From contig NZ_CP139972.1 in assembly GCF_034424315.1 (NCBI RefSeq), positions 5,456,001 to 5,520,000 of the forward strand: a stretch of DNA of 64,000 nucleotides. The letters run 5' to 3'. The DNA is from Chitinophaga sancti. Lineage in GTDB: Bacteria; Bacteroidota; Bacteroidia; Chitinophagales; Chitinophagaceae. The translations under genes were made by a program, and so were the position numbers. The notes under the pieces are model-generated. The model was given only the letters and a program-made list of their open reading frames with translations, was not told where the DNA came from and searched no databases. This document shows, one piece after another, positions 8,052 through 16,769 of this stretch. The first letter of the stretch is position 1; each line of letters opens with the position of its first letter.

Positions 8052-8834
8052 ATGTCCACTCCGCTCAAAGGTCGTATCCGTCATTCCGTATGTGCCTGGC
8101 CTTACGAATCAATACCACTGGAAACCTTTTGCAAGGGTGCTAAGGAAATAGGGCTGGAAGCCATTGATCTGCTGTATCCTCACCAGTTTGAAACTGCAAA
8201 GCAATTCGACCTCACCTGTGCCATGGTTGCATCAGTGAGCGATGAATGGAATATTACCAGGGGATGGAACCGCGTTGAACATCATGATGACCTCATTACC
8301 TATTACCAATACCTGGTCGATGAAACCGCCAAAGCCGGCTTTCCATCTGTTGTGTGTTTCTCTGGCAACAGGGAAGGGCTGGACGACGAGCAGGGTATTG
8401 AAAACTGCGCAAAAGGATTGCAGCGCTTACTGCCTTATGCAGAGAAAAAGAAAGTGAATATTGTAATGGAACTGTTAAACAGCAAAGTAGATCATCCTGA
8501 TTATCAATGCGATCATACACATTGGGGAGTAAGCCTGAGCAAGAAAATTGGCTCAGAGCGTTTTAGCCTGCTTTATGATATTTACCACATGCAGGTCATG
8601 GAAGGCGATATTATCCGCACCATCCGCGACAATCATACTTATTTCAGTCATTATCACACCGGCGGAGCGCCCGGCAGAAACGAGATCAACGAGAGCCAGG
8701 AATTATATTACCCTGCCATCATGAAAGCCATATTTGACACAGGGTATAAAGGTTTTGTGGCACAGGAATTCATCCCAACAAGAACGGATAAACTTTCTTC
8801 GCTGAAAGAAGCGGTACTGATATGTGATATCTGA
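8052..8834 (+). CDS. Sugar-phosphate isomerase/epimerase-type TIM-barrel protein, hydroxypyruvate isomerase-like
   Basis: This 260-residue protein belongs to the xylose-isomerase-like TIM-barrel superfamily (AP endonuclease family 2 fold). Recognisable barrel elements are VVCFSGNREG, NIVMELLNSKVDHPDY, LLYDIYHMQVMEGD, FSHYHTGGAPGRNEI and FVAQEFIP. The E, D, H and E metal-ligand pattern of hydroxypyruvate isomerase appears present. The ATG at 8052 is preferred over a longer TTG frame starting at 7992. No signal peptide is seen, so it should be cytoplasmic. The real substrate may differ, as this family is broad. Confidence 0.85.
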   Translation: MSTPLKGRIRHSVCAWPYESIPLETFCKGAKEIGLEAIDLLYPHQFETAKQFDLTCAMVASVSDEWNITRGWNRVEHHDDLITYYQYLVDETAKAGFPSVVCFSGNREGLDDEQGIENCAKGLQRLLPYAEKKKVNIVMELLNSKVDHPDYQCDHTHWGVSLSKKIGSERFSLLYDIYHMQVMEGDIIRTIRDNHTYFSHYHTGGAPGRNEINESQELYYPAIMKAIFDTGYKGFVAQEFIPTRTDKLSSLKEAVLICDI

Positions 8835-8846
8835 CTCTTACTTGTA

Positions 8847-9389
8847 TTAGTATTTCCAGTCAGTGCGCAGCATTCCCATGACCACCATATCTACAAATTG
8901 TCCATGGAGCCTGGCACTGTGGCGCAAAATACCCTCTTTCGCAAATCCCAGTTTGATGGGGATGCGGGCACTGCGATCATTCTCCAGTGCAAAGCGGATT
9001 TCGACCTTGTTGAGTTTCAGATTTTCGAAAGCAAAAGTGATGAGCGCCTTGCAACAGGCCACTGCAACGCCTTTGCCACGGCTGTGCTCTGCCAGCCAAT
9101 AACCGATTTCGGCCTTTTGCAGCAGGTGATCCCAGCAGTGTAAGTCCAGTACTCCACACAGCTGACCATTGTACCAGATGCCAAATGCAATGCCTTCCTG
9201 GTCTTCCGCTTTGCGCAGCATCATCTCTATAAAACGAAGGGAATGATCTTCATTCGTGTTGTAATCCACCCATGGGAGGAACCGGCGCAAGGCCTTACGG
9301 GATGTATCGAGGGTGCGATAAAGCACCGGTGCGTTTTCAGGTTGTAACTGCCTGAGTATTATATGATCGTCTACGGCTAACTCCAGCAT
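8847..9389 (-). CDS. GNAT-family N-acetyltransferase (RimJ/RimL type)
   Basis: This 180-residue protein has the GNAT fold, with the acetyl-CoA loop in SRGKGVAVACCKALITFAF and the IRFALENDRSARIPIKLGF segment typical of the RimL/RimJ group, which acetylates ribosomal-protein N-termini or small molecules. It converges on the isomerase gene with 12 nt between the stop codons. A terminator-like hairpin lies directly upstream of its start. The substrate cannot be named. Confidence 0.9.
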   Translation of the reverse strand: MLELAVDDHIILRQLQPENAPVLYRTLDTSRKALRRFLPWVDYNTNEDHSLRFIEMMLRKAEDQEGIAFGIWYNGQLCGVLDLHCWDHLLQKAEIGYWLAEHSRGKGVAVACCKALITFAFENLKLNKVEIRFALENDRSARIPIKLGFAKEGILRHSARLHGQFVDMVVMGMLRTDWKY

Positions 9390-9390
9390 A

Positions 9391-9438
9391 AAAAATTAAG
9401 GTTTGGCCCTCTACCCCCTGGGGATCGTGGCCAAACCT
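9391..9438 (-). terminator. Terminator of the lipoprotein gene, abutting the GNAT start codon
   Basis: A perfect 10-bp stem (AGGTTTGGCC at 9399-9408 with GGCCAAACCT at 9429-9438) is followed on the reverse strand by a T-rich tract that runs into the GNAT ATG at 9389. It lies 14 nt downstream of the lipoprotein stop. Confidence 0.75.
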
Positions 9439-9452
9439 CAAATATAATAAAC

Positions 9453-10061
9453 TTAACTTTTTGCAAACAACTGATGTCGCTGCATATCGCGAACTATCTG
9501 CCGTGCAAACTGCGATGCCTGCTTATAAACACCAGGCGGATCTATTGCTTCTGACTGCGCATTATAGATCAGTTTTCGCTGCCCCAGGTCATACAGGTTT
9601 GTATCCCACTCATACCGCACATTTGTCGTGTAATACCCCGGCGTAAACATACCACCATACCAGCCCCTGTAATAAGGTGCGTAAGGGTAGGGGGGCACAT
9701 AGCCTTTGGACTTTGTTTTATCTACCATGGCGATCGTTAGCACCTGGTCTACATCGCCATTTCTGAAGTTATGGAGGGCAGCTTTCTCGTCCTCAGCCTT
9801 CGACGGCCCCTCATCCGGGCCATATTTAGCGAATGAAGACACGGCATTGAATCCTTCTTTCTGTAGCTCACTCACCAGTTCATTTTCCATTAAAATGCGC
9901 AGATTTTTATCCCTGGGGGGAACAAGGACTATCACGATCATTCTTTTATTGGTATCCAGCCTGGCATCCGGTGTTTTCCAGGACGAAGTTAATTTGGTAC
10001 TGGTACAGGCTTCGATAGTCAGCAGCCCTATACATAATAGCAATACTCCTAGCCTTTTCAT
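9453..10061 (-). CDS. Predicted lipoprotein of unknown function
   Basis: This 202-residue protein has a lipoprotein signal peptide with the lipidated Cys in TIEACTSTK (about residue 19). The first half contains an alpha/beta segment with MIVIVLVPPRDKNLRILMENELVSELQKEGF, resembling lipoproteins that carry a nucleotide- or sugar-binding-like fold. A Tyr/Pro/Gly-rich stretch (YVPPYPYAPYYRGWYGG) follows, and the C-terminus is basic. An AGGAG sequence lies a few bases before the ATG, unusual for this genome. No function can be assigned. It is monocistronic. Confidence 0.8.
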   Translation of the reverse strand: MKRLGVLLLCIGLLTIEACTSTKLTSSWKTPDARLDTNKRMIVIVLVPPRDKNLRILMENELVSELQKEGFNAVSSFAKYGPDEGPSKAEDEKAALHNFRNGDVDQVLTIAMVDKTKSKGYVPPYPYAPYYRGWYGGMFTPGYYTTNVRYEWDTNLYDLGQRKLIYNAQSEAIDPPGVYKQASQFARQIVRDMQRHQLFAKS

Positions 10062-10123
10062 AATCTCCTCATTTTAACTGTTGGTTAGACGGGAAAAAAA
10101 GTGGAGAGTTACATTGAACTGCC

Positions 10124-10166
10124 AAAAAATAATAGGGGCTTGCGACGATGAGTCGCAAGCCCCTAT
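10124..10166 (-). terminator. Terminator of mqnC
   Basis: A perfect 15-bp stem (10132-10146 with 10152-10166, loop GATGA) is followed on the reverse strand by an A/T stretch with six T. It lies 15 nt beyond the mqnC stop. Confidence 0.85.
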
Positions 10167-10181
10167 ACGTGTATATCAGTA

Positions 10182-11306
10182 TTAATAATTAATTACCTGC
10201 TCCTGGATACCCGCCGGAATTTCTCTGAACTCGTACAACTGTGTTCTCAGTTGTGGCTCAAAACCAGCTTCCTTAATCGCCTGTTGCATAGACCTATAAG
10301 TAAACCTGTGCGGAGCACCGGCTGCACTTACCACATTTTCTTCGATCATGATAGATCCGAAATCGTTCGCACCGGCATGGAGACAGGTTTGTGCAACCTG
10401 TTTACCCACCGTCAGCCAGCTAGCCTGGATATTTTTAATATTTGGCAGCATGATACGGCTCAATGCGATCATACGGATATATTCTTCGGAAGTGGTCATA
10501 TTATGTACCCCTCTGATCCTTGACAGCAGGGTATCTACATCCTGGAATGTCCACGGAATGAAGGCGGTGAAACCATAGTGGCCTTCCGGCTTCTCGCTCT
10601 GTACCTGCCTGATATCCGCCAGGTGTTCAAAACGCTCCATTACAGTTTCCACATGGCCGAACATCATGGTAGCAGAAGATGCGATATTCAGCTTATGCGC
10701 TGCCCGCATTACATCCAGCCACTCCTGTGCACCACATTTCCCTTTGGAAATGAGCCTGCGCACACGGTCATTGAGGATCTCAGCCCCTGCACCTGGTAAG
10801 CTGGCCAGACCGGCTTCCTTCAGCGCTTTCAGGACTTCTATATGTGTACTTTTTTCAAGTTTAGTGATGTGTGCCACTTCCGGGGGGCCGAGGGCATGCA
10901 GCTTGATGGTAGGATACAACTGTTTCAGCTGCTTAAAGGTATCCACATAAAAGGCAAGGCCCAGATCCGGGTGGTGTCCACCCTGCAACAGCAACTGGTC
11001 GCCGCCAAATTTCAGGGTTTCCTCGATCTTTACCTTGTATTCCTCTATTGACGTGATGTAAGCGTCTCCGTGACCTGGGATACGGTAAAAGTTACAGAAT
11101 TTGCAGTTAGCCGTACACACATTGGTAGTGTTTACGTTACGATCTATCTGCCAGGTAACTTTCCCGTGTGGAACCTGCTGCTTACGAAGCTCATTTGCAA
11201 TGTGCATCAGCTCAGTAAGTGGTGCTTTTTCAAACAGATATACCCCTTCTTCCGGTGTAAGCCACTCAAAATTTAATGCTTTCCTATATAGATCTTTCAG
11301 TTCCAT
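10182..11306 (-). CDS. mqnC: Dehypoxanthine futalosine cyclase (radical SAM)
   Basis: This 374-residue radical SAM enzyme belongs to the futalosine pathway of menaquinone synthesis, where MqnC cyclises dehypoxanthine futalosine. The 4Fe-4S cysteines are C64, C68 and C71 in NVCTANCKFCNFYR. LLQGGHHPDLGL, LPGAGAEIL, SATMMFGHVET and FTAFIPWTFQ match MqnC better than its relative MqnE. ATG 11306 is chosen over a longer frame from 11342. A -7 element lies 6 nt upstream of the ATG. No other mqn gene is in the window, so the pathway genes are dispersed. Confidence 0.93.
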   Translation of the reverse strand: MELKDLYRKALNFEWLTPEEGVYLFEKAPLTELMHIANELRKQQVPHGKVTWQIDRNVNTTNVCTANCKFCNFYRIPGHGDAYITSIEEYKVKIEETLKFGGDQLLLQGGHHPDLGLAFYVDTFKQLKQLYPTIKLHALGPPEVAHITKLEKSTHIEVLKALKEAGLASLPGAGAEILNDRVRRLISKGKCGAQEWLDVMRAAHKLNIASSATMMFGHVETVMERFEHLADIRQVQSEKPEGHYGFTAFIPWTFQDVDTLLSRIRGVHNMTTSEEYIRMIALSRIMLPNIKNIQASWLTVGKQVAQTCLHAGANDFGSIMIEENVVSAAGAPHRFTYRSMQQAIKEAGFEPQLRTQLYEFREIPAGIQEQVINY

Positions 11307-11312
11307 GATAAA

Positions 11313-11320
11313 CAAAGGTA
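11313..11320 (-). promoter_or_regulatory. Probable -7 element of mqnC promoter
   Basis: The reverse strand reads TACCTTTG (consensus TAnnTTTG), only 6 nt before the chosen ATG. This implies a leaderless or nearly leaderless mRNA. Confidence 0.5.
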
Positions 11321-11415
11321 GCAAAAAACAATATCCCGCCATTGGTGGATTTTTAAGCGGTAATCGGCTTTTTTAATACTAAATTTATACAACTGTTATT
11401 CTGTCATTCTCAAGT

Positions 11416-12636
11416 ATGCAAAAAGCATTTTTGTCAAAGCTCTTATATTCCACTGTTTTAGCGCTTTCTTTATTCCACGCCGCAACAGCACAATCAAAAT
11501 TGCCCCAGGAAGCAGAAGGGAGGCTGATCTGTCACTTTCCGTTCAGACAATACTATGGGGGAGTAGTGGTAATCCTCGCTCAGCTGAAAGGGTTCTCTGA
11601 TACACTCCAGTTCATTCTGGATACGGGCAGTGCTGGCATTTCGCTGGATACCAGCACCTGTGTTCGCCTGGGTATTGCTCTTACGCCATCCGAAAGAGTG
11701 GTACGCGGGGTAGGAGGGTCCAAAAGAGTGGACTTTGCCATGAATCGTACACTGGTATTACCCGAACTGGAAGTAGACAGCCTCAATTTCCATGTGAATA
11801 ACTATGAGCTGATCAGCCAGGTGTATGGACTACAGGTAGACGGAATCATTGGCTATAGCCTGCTGAGCCGCTACAATGTACTGATAGACTATAATGCCGA
11901 GGAAGTGCGGCTCTATACCAAAGGGAAATTTACTTACCCCAAAGGCGGTACCCTGCTGCATCCGACCCTTACCAATATCCCAATCGTCAATGCACAGCTG
12001 CGCAATGGAAAAACCCAGCGTGATAGCCGGTATTACTTTGATACAGGTGCAGGTATGTGCCTCCTGTTTTCCAAACAATACGTTACCGACAGCACCATAC
12101 TGTCCACCAGGAAAAAACAACGAAAAGTCATCCAAACCGAAGCCCAGGGCCTGGGAGGCAAGATGACCATGGATGTGACTACAATAGGAGAATTCAAGAT
12201 CGGCAATTTCAGTTTCCGGAACGTACCTGTCTATGTATTTGACGATCAAACGAATATCACAGCTTATCCTTTTCTGGGTGGCATGGTAGGCAATGACCTC
12301 CTGCGCCGTTTCAATATCTATCTCAATTACGGTAAAAAGGAAATCTACCTGCTGCCCAACGATCACTTCAAGGAGCCTTTTGACTATTCCTATACCGGGC
12401 TGGTCATCTACCTCATAGATGGAAAAATTGAAATCACAGATATCATCAAAGACTCCCCGGCAGAAAAGGCGGGTTTAAAAACCGGCGATATCATTATGGC
12501 CATCAACAACGTCTTTACCAACAACATCCAGGAGGTAAGAGAGCAGCTTAAAAATGTAGGTACCAGGCCCTTGTTACTCATCAGCAGGAATCACGAGCTC
12601 ATGTTGAAAAAAGTACTCATCAAAAGTATTTTATAA
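11416..12636 (+). CDS. Secreted retropepsin-like aspartyl protease with C-terminal PDZ domain
   Basis: This 406-residue protein has a signal peptide (about 1-26) and two retropepsin-like lobes in one chain, with catalytic motifs DTGSAG at D69 and DTGAGM at D209. A PDZ domain follows (about 320-400, with DIIKDSPAEKAGLKTGDIIMAINN). Such periplasmic proteins are common in Bacteroidota, but their substrates are unknown. A related protein is encoded 23 nt downstream, so the two are probably co-transcribed. Both catalytic Asp residues are present, so activity is expected. Confidence 0.87.
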   Translation: MQKAFLSKLLYSTVLALSLFHAATAQSKLPQEAEGRLICHFPFRQYYGGVVVILAQLKGFSDTLQFILDTGSAGISLDTSTCVRLGIALTPSERVVRGVGGSKRVDFAMNRTLVLPELEVDSLNFHVNNYELISQVYGLQVDGIIGYSLLSRYNVLIDYNAEEVRLYTKGKFTYPKGGTLLHPTLTNIPIVNAQLRNGKTQRDSRYYFDTGAGMCLLFSKQYVTDSTILSTRKKQRKVIQTEAQGLGGKMTMDVTTIGEFKIGNFSFRNVPVYVFDDQTNITAYPFLGGMVGNDLLRRFNIYLNYGKKEIYLLPNDHFKEPFDYSYTGLVIYLIDGKIEITDIIKDSPAEKAGLKTGDIIMAINNVFTNNIQEVREQLKNVGTRPLLLISRNHELMLKKVLIKSIL

Positions 12637-12659
12637 TACTTTGCTGTATCTTTCGTTTG

Positions 12660-13577
12660 ATGTGTAACGTGAAAAAGCTACTGTTCTACATATTGATCGC
12701 ATTGCCGCTCTTGTCAGCGGCACAGACACCACCCACTACCGCTGAACCGGTAGCCATTCTGCCATTCCGGATCTATAGTCACTCCCTGATTATCAGTGCA
12801 TCACTGAGTAGTTCGGAAGATAGTCTGCACTTCATATTCGATACAGGTGCCGAAGCCACCACGCTGAGCAACGAAACGGCCAAGAAGCTGAAACTGGAAA
12901 CCAAAGATGACGGAGGACTTAGTGGGTCGGACGATATCGTGATCAGGGTACCAACCTCCACCATCAACCTGCTCTATTTTGGCAAAGCCCGTTTACCACT
13001 GGTAAAAGTATTTTTGGAACCCCTGCAGGAATTCCAGAAATCACCCATCCATATTGATGGGATCATCGGGGTAGACATGCTCAAAATGTTCATTATCCAG
13101 ATCGACTATACCAAATCCCAGATCTTACTCTTCCGCCCGGGCAAGACGCCAATGAACGTTCCCGGTAAGCGCCTGGCCATGACACTCAATTTTGATACCC
13201 CTGTCATAGAAGCCGTCATCGAACTACCGGATGGCCGGTCACTGGGCAGCCGTTATCATTTCATCACCGGCGGTGATTATGGAATGCTGTTTAACTGGCC
13301 ATTTGTTGAAAAATACCAGCTGAAAGAGATCCTCCCCATTGTCAGCTCTGACAAGGTAGGAGACCTGTACCAGGAGCTTACCTATATGAATACCATCATT
13401 CCTTACCTCGCCTTTGGCGCTGTACGGATGGAAAAGGTATCCGCCAGCTACTGCAAGCAGGTGAATGATGTAGGCGGCCTAACGGAAGTGGCCGGTTCCA
13501 TCGGCTCATACATCTGGGCTCAGTTCCGCACAATTACCATCAACTACAAACAACGGGAAATCTACCTCGATAAATAA
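12660..13577 (+). CDS. Retropepsin-like aspartyl protease homologue lacking one catalytic Asp
   Basis: This 305-residue secreted protein (signal peptide about 1-22) is a paralogue of the preceding protease. The first lobe keeps the motif FDTGAEATTLS (D61). The second lobe reads YHFITGGDYGMLF, so the Asp of the second DTG is Ile at about 202. It also lacks the PDZ domain. With one Asp lost it may be inactive as a monomer, or act as a regulatory partner of its neighbour. The ATG at 12660 is used; a TTG directly precedes it. Confidence 0.82.
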   Translation: MCNVKKLLFYILIALPLLSAAQTPPTTAEPVAILPFRIYSHSLIISASLSSSEDSLHFIFDTGAEATTLSNETAKKLKLETKDDGGLSGSDDIVIRVPTSTINLLYFGKARLPLVKVFLEPLQEFQKSPIHIDGIIGVDMLKMFIIQIDYTKSQILLFRPGKTPMNVPGKRLAMTLNFDTPVIEAVIELPDGRSLGSRYHFITGGDYGMLFNWPFVEKYQLKEILPIVSSDKVGDLYQELTYMNTIIPYLAFGAVRMEKVSASYCKQVNDVGGLTEVAGSIGSYIWAQFRTITINYKQREIYLDK

Positions 13578-13663
13578 GGGTTTAACCTGCTTCTGTCAAA
13601 ATCAATATGGACATTCCTCTTTATTTTTAATACCTTAACTTGCAGTTTTCATAAATAGGAATT

Positions 13664-14899
13664 ATGATCCATTATAATAAATTCACTTTAGCCAATGGCC
13701 TGCGCGTGATTGTGCATGAAGACCATACCACGCCAATGGCAGTGTTAAATGTCATGTATGACGTGGGCTCCCGCGATGAAGATGCTGACAAGACAGGATT
13801 TGCGCACTTATTCGAACACCTGATGTTTGGCGGCTCTGTCAACATCCCGGAATATGATGAACCCCTGCAGATGGCTGGTGGCGAAAACAATGCTTACACA
13901 ACCAGTGATCTGACCAACTACTACATTCAACTTCCCGCAGAAAATATAGAAACAGCCTTCTGGCTGGAAAGCGACCGCATGCTTTCACTGGCATTCAGCG
14001 AAAAAAGCCTGGATGTACAGCGCAAGGTTGTTTGCGAAGAGTTTAAAGAACATTACATCAACAAGCCATATGGCGACATCTGGCATAAGATGCGTGAACT
14101 GGCTTATACCGTGCATCCCTACAAATGGATGACTATTGGTAAAGAACTGGCACATATTGAAGATGCAAAGCTGGAAGATGTTAAAAACTTCTTCTTTAAA
14201 TATTACCGCCCGGCCAATGCTATCCTCGTTGTCGCTGGTAAAGTGACTACTTCCCAGGTTAAAGCACTGGCGGAAAAATGGTTCGGTGATATTCCGGGAG
14301 GTGAACGTATCCAACGCAATATTCCGCAGGAACCGGTACAGCAGGAATCACACAAGCTGGAGGTAAAAGCCAGTGTACCGCTGGATGCATTGTACAAATG
14401 CTACCATATGCCTGGTCGCATGGACAAAGATTATTATGCCATCGATCTCATCTCTGACATTCTCGGTGGTGGCGCGTCTTCCCGTCTTCATCAGGTGCTG
14501 GTAAAAGAGAAACGACTCTTTAGCAATATAGATTGTTATCATTTCGGAACCCTCGATGCCGGCTTATTCACCATAGAAGGGAAGCTGGTAAAAGGCGTGA
14601 AAATGAAAGATGCCGAAAAAGCGATACAGGAAGAGCTGGATAAAGTACAACAGGAAATCATCCCGGAAAGAGAGCTGCAAAAGGTAAAAAACCGCGTGGA
14701 AAGCATGCTCGCCTTTGAAGATATGGGATTGTTGAACAGGGCTAATAACCTTGCTTTTTATGAGCTGATGGGTGACGCCGCTCTCATGAATGCAGAATTC
14801 AGCAACTACGAAGCAGTAACTGCCGAAGAAATGCATAAACAGGCAGCTATGCTCTTTGACGAAAAGAACTCGAATACTCTTTACTATTACGCAGGATAA
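13664..14899 (+). CDS. M16-family zinc metallopeptidase, catalytically active member
   Basis: This 411-residue pitrilysin-family peptidase has the inverted zinc motif HLFEH (H48, E51, H52), with the third ligand Glu in VVCEEFKEHY (about 125). Both M16 half-domains are present. It has no signal peptide. It forms an operon with the next gene, a homologue lacking the zinc motif, which is the usual M16B heterodimer arrangement. The likely role is peptide degradation; the localisation is uncertain. Confidence 0.92.
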   Translation: MIHYNKFTLANGLRVIVHEDHTTPMAVLNVMYDVGSRDEDADKTGFAHLFEHLMFGGSVNIPEYDEPLQMAGGENNAYTTSDLTNYYIQLPAENIETAFWLESDRMLSLAFSEKSLDVQRKVVCEEFKEHYINKPYGDIWHKMRELAYTVHPYKWMTIGKELAHIEDAKLEDVKNFFFKYYRPANAILVVAGKVTTSQVKALAEKWFGDIPGGERIQRNIPQEPVQQESHKLEVKASVPLDALYKCYHMPGRMDKDYYAIDLISDILGGGASSRLHQVLVKEKRLFSNIDCYHFGTLDAGLFTIEGKLVKGVKMKDAEKAIQEELDKVQQEIIPERELQKVKNRVESMLAFEDMGLLNRANNLAFYELMGDAALMNAEFSNYEAVTAEEMHKQAAMLFDEKNSNTLYYYAG

Positions 14900-14914
14900 T
14901 ATTCACTAAGATTA

Positions 14915-16198
14915 ATGATAAATCGTAAACTCGCCCCTGAGATAAAAGATGCCGTAGAATTTGAAGTCGCACTGAAACCGTATGAGAAATTCACACTGGA
15001 TAACGGCATCCCTGTCTACGTAGTTGAATCGGACGAACAGGAAACCCTGCAGCTGGAAATGGTATTTCCTGCAGGTAGCTGGTACGAATCAGAAAACCTC
15101 ATTGCTTCTGCGGCCAACTTTCTCATGAAGAATGGTACCGGTAAGCATTCAGCACTGGAAATAAATGAAAGTATCGATTATTATGGTGCTTACCTGAACA
15201 GGAGCTGCCACCATGAATTTGGTACTTATACCCTTCACTGTCTGACCAAGAGCTTCTACTCCCTGCTGCCTACCTTGCAGGAGGTCATCCTGGATCCTGC
15301 CTTTTCTGAAGAAGAACTGGCGCTCTTCCAGCAGAACATGAAGCAAAGGCTGGCAGTCAATCTGCAGAAATGCGATTTCGTAGCTAACAGGCATATAGAT
15401 AAATACCTGTTTGGAGAATTCCATCCCTATGGCCGTGTGAGCAGCATGGAAGCCTACGATGCACTGCATGCAGAATCACTGAGAGCTTTCTATCAGCAAC
15501 ATTATACTTACAATAACTGCCGCATCTTCGTGGCAGGTAAACTGCCGGATCAGTTGATCCCCCAGCTGAACCAATACTTTGGTACAACCAAATGGAACGG
15601 GGAAGCTACGATCATCAAACCCGAGATCTCCATCATGCCGGCGGAAGAAAAGAAGTTCCGCATCTTCAACGACGAGAATGGAGTACAGGGTGCCGTTCGT
15701 ATAGCACGTCATTTCCCTAACCGCTACCATCCTGATTATCCAAAGATGATGGTGCTGAATACCATCTTCGGTGGTTACTTTGGTTCCCGCCTGATGAGCA
15801 ATATCCGGGAGGAAAAAGGTTATACCTATGGCATCTCATCGCAGGTATACAATTTCCGCCAGGCAAGTGCTATCAATATCCATACAGAAGCAGGCAGGGA
15901 TGTGTGCGAGGCTACAATCGAAGAGGTGTACAAAGAAATGCGTATCCTCCAGAATGAAGTAGTGGATGAAGAAGAAATGGCACTGGTACGCAACTTCATG
16001 ATCGGGTCTATATTAGCAGACCTGGATGGCGGTTTCCAGATTATACAGCGCTGGAAAAACCTGATCCTCAATGATCTGGATGAGAATTATTTCTATAACA
16101 ATATCAAAACGATCAAAACGATTTCAGCGGAAGAACTGCATGTCTTAGCCAAACAGTACTTCAAGCCGGAAGACTGGTACGAACTGGTCGTGATATAA
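14915..16198 (+). CDS. M16-family peptidase homologue, non-catalytic partner
   Basis: This 427-residue M16 protein starts 15 nt after the active subunit. At the position of HxxEH it reads SAANFLMKN, so it cannot bind zinc. It keeps the C-terminal substrate-binding R/Y segment (SRLMSNIREEKGYTYGISSQV), which in M16B complexes completes the active site of the partner. The pair therefore most likely works as a heterodimer. Confidence 0.92.
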   Translation: MINRKLAPEIKDAVEFEVALKPYEKFTLDNGIPVYVVESDEQETLQLEMVFPAGSWYESENLIASAANFLMKNGTGKHSALEINESIDYYGAYLNRSCHHEFGTYTLHCLTKSFYSLLPTLQEVILDPAFSEEELALFQQNMKQRLAVNLQKCDFVANRHIDKYLFGEFHPYGRVSSMEAYDALHAESLRAFYQQHYTYNNCRIFVAGKLPDQLIPQLNQYFGTTKWNGEATIIKPEISIMPAEEKKFRIFNDENGVQGAVRIARHFPNRYHPDYPKMMVLNTIFGGYFGSRLMSNIREEKGYTYGISSQVYNFRQASAINIHTEAGRDVCEATIEEVYKEMRILQNEVVDEEEMALVRNFMIGSILADLDGGFQIIQRWKNLILNDLDENYFYNNIKTIKTISAEELHVLAKQYFKPEDWYELVVI

Positions 16199-16208
16199 AT
16201 GAATTACT

Positions 16209-16240
16209 AAAAAAGGCGCGTCCTCCAGACGCGCCTTTTT
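16209..16240 (+). terminator. Terminator after M16 operon
   Basis: The stem GGCGCGTC/GACGCGCC with a CTCCA loop is flanked by an A run on the left and six T on the right. It lies 11 nt after the stop codon. Confidence 0.88.
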
Positions 16241-16248
16241 TAGCTCCC

Positions 16249-16291
16249 GCGAAAACGGGTGATCTGTCAGCGGCAGGTCACCCGTTTTCGC
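16249..16291. repeat. Second stacked hairpin without U-tract
   Basis: An 18-bp stem (16249-16266 with 16274-16291, one G-T mismatch, 7-nt loop) follows the terminator directly. It has no T run on either strand and so is not a standard terminator. Confidence 0.65.
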
Positions 16292-16329
16292 ATTTAAAGC
16301 AGCAAAATATAGTTATTATTATTTTTTGC

Positions 16330-16337
16330 TATATTTG
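16330..16337 (+). promoter_or_regulatory. Probable -7 element of the LprI-like gene
   Basis: TATATTTG matches TAnnTTTG 20 nt upstream of the ATG at 16358. No -33 TTTG is seen at the expected spacing. Confidence 0.45.
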
Positions 16338-16357
16338 CACACTTTAATCCATATCCT

Positions 16358-16768
16358 ATGAAATTACTTTTACTATGCCTGCCATTGTGCATAAGTCTGA
16401 CTGTGTTTGGACAAACCACCAAAACAACCGTAGACTCTATTGAAATCCGCTATCAGCAATGTCTTAGCCAGGGTGGGAGCTCTTATGGCTGCGCATTGGC
16501 TTATTACCAGGAAATGGATCGCCTTCTTGCTGCGGTTTACAATGAAGTTTATAGTAACCTGGACAATCCCCGCCGTGAAACCTTAGAACTCGCTCAGGCG
16601 CAATGGGCTGAAAAGAAAGAGGCCTACTTCAAAGACATCGAAACCCGTGCTGATAAGAAAAGGCCCCTGACTCTCGCTGGTCTGGACGACGATATGATCC
16701 TTACGGATAATAAAGCAGCCTACCTGAAACGCCGGGTGATAGACCTGCTCAAGGCCATCCACTCCTAA
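16358..16768 (+). CDS. Secreted LprI/DUF1311-like protein
   Basis: This 136-residue protein has a signal peptide (about 1-18, ending VFGQ). The mature part carries the DUF1311/LprI pattern: a Cys pair (QQCLSQGGSSYGCALAYYQEMD), a conserved Tyr/Glu helix, and LAQAQWAEKKEAY. LprI was described as a lysozyme inhibitor in mycobacteria, but most family members are uncharacterised, so that role is not claimed. The stop is 1 nt from the stop of the convergent YitT gene. Confidence 0.8.
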   Translation: MKLLLLCLPLCISLTVFGQTTKTTVDSIEIRYQQCLSQGGSSYGCALAYYQEMDRLLAAVYNEVYSNLDNPRRETLELAQAQWAEKKEAYFKDIETRADKKRPLTLAGLDDDMILTDNKAAYLKRRVIDLLKAIHS

Positions 16769-16769
16769 A

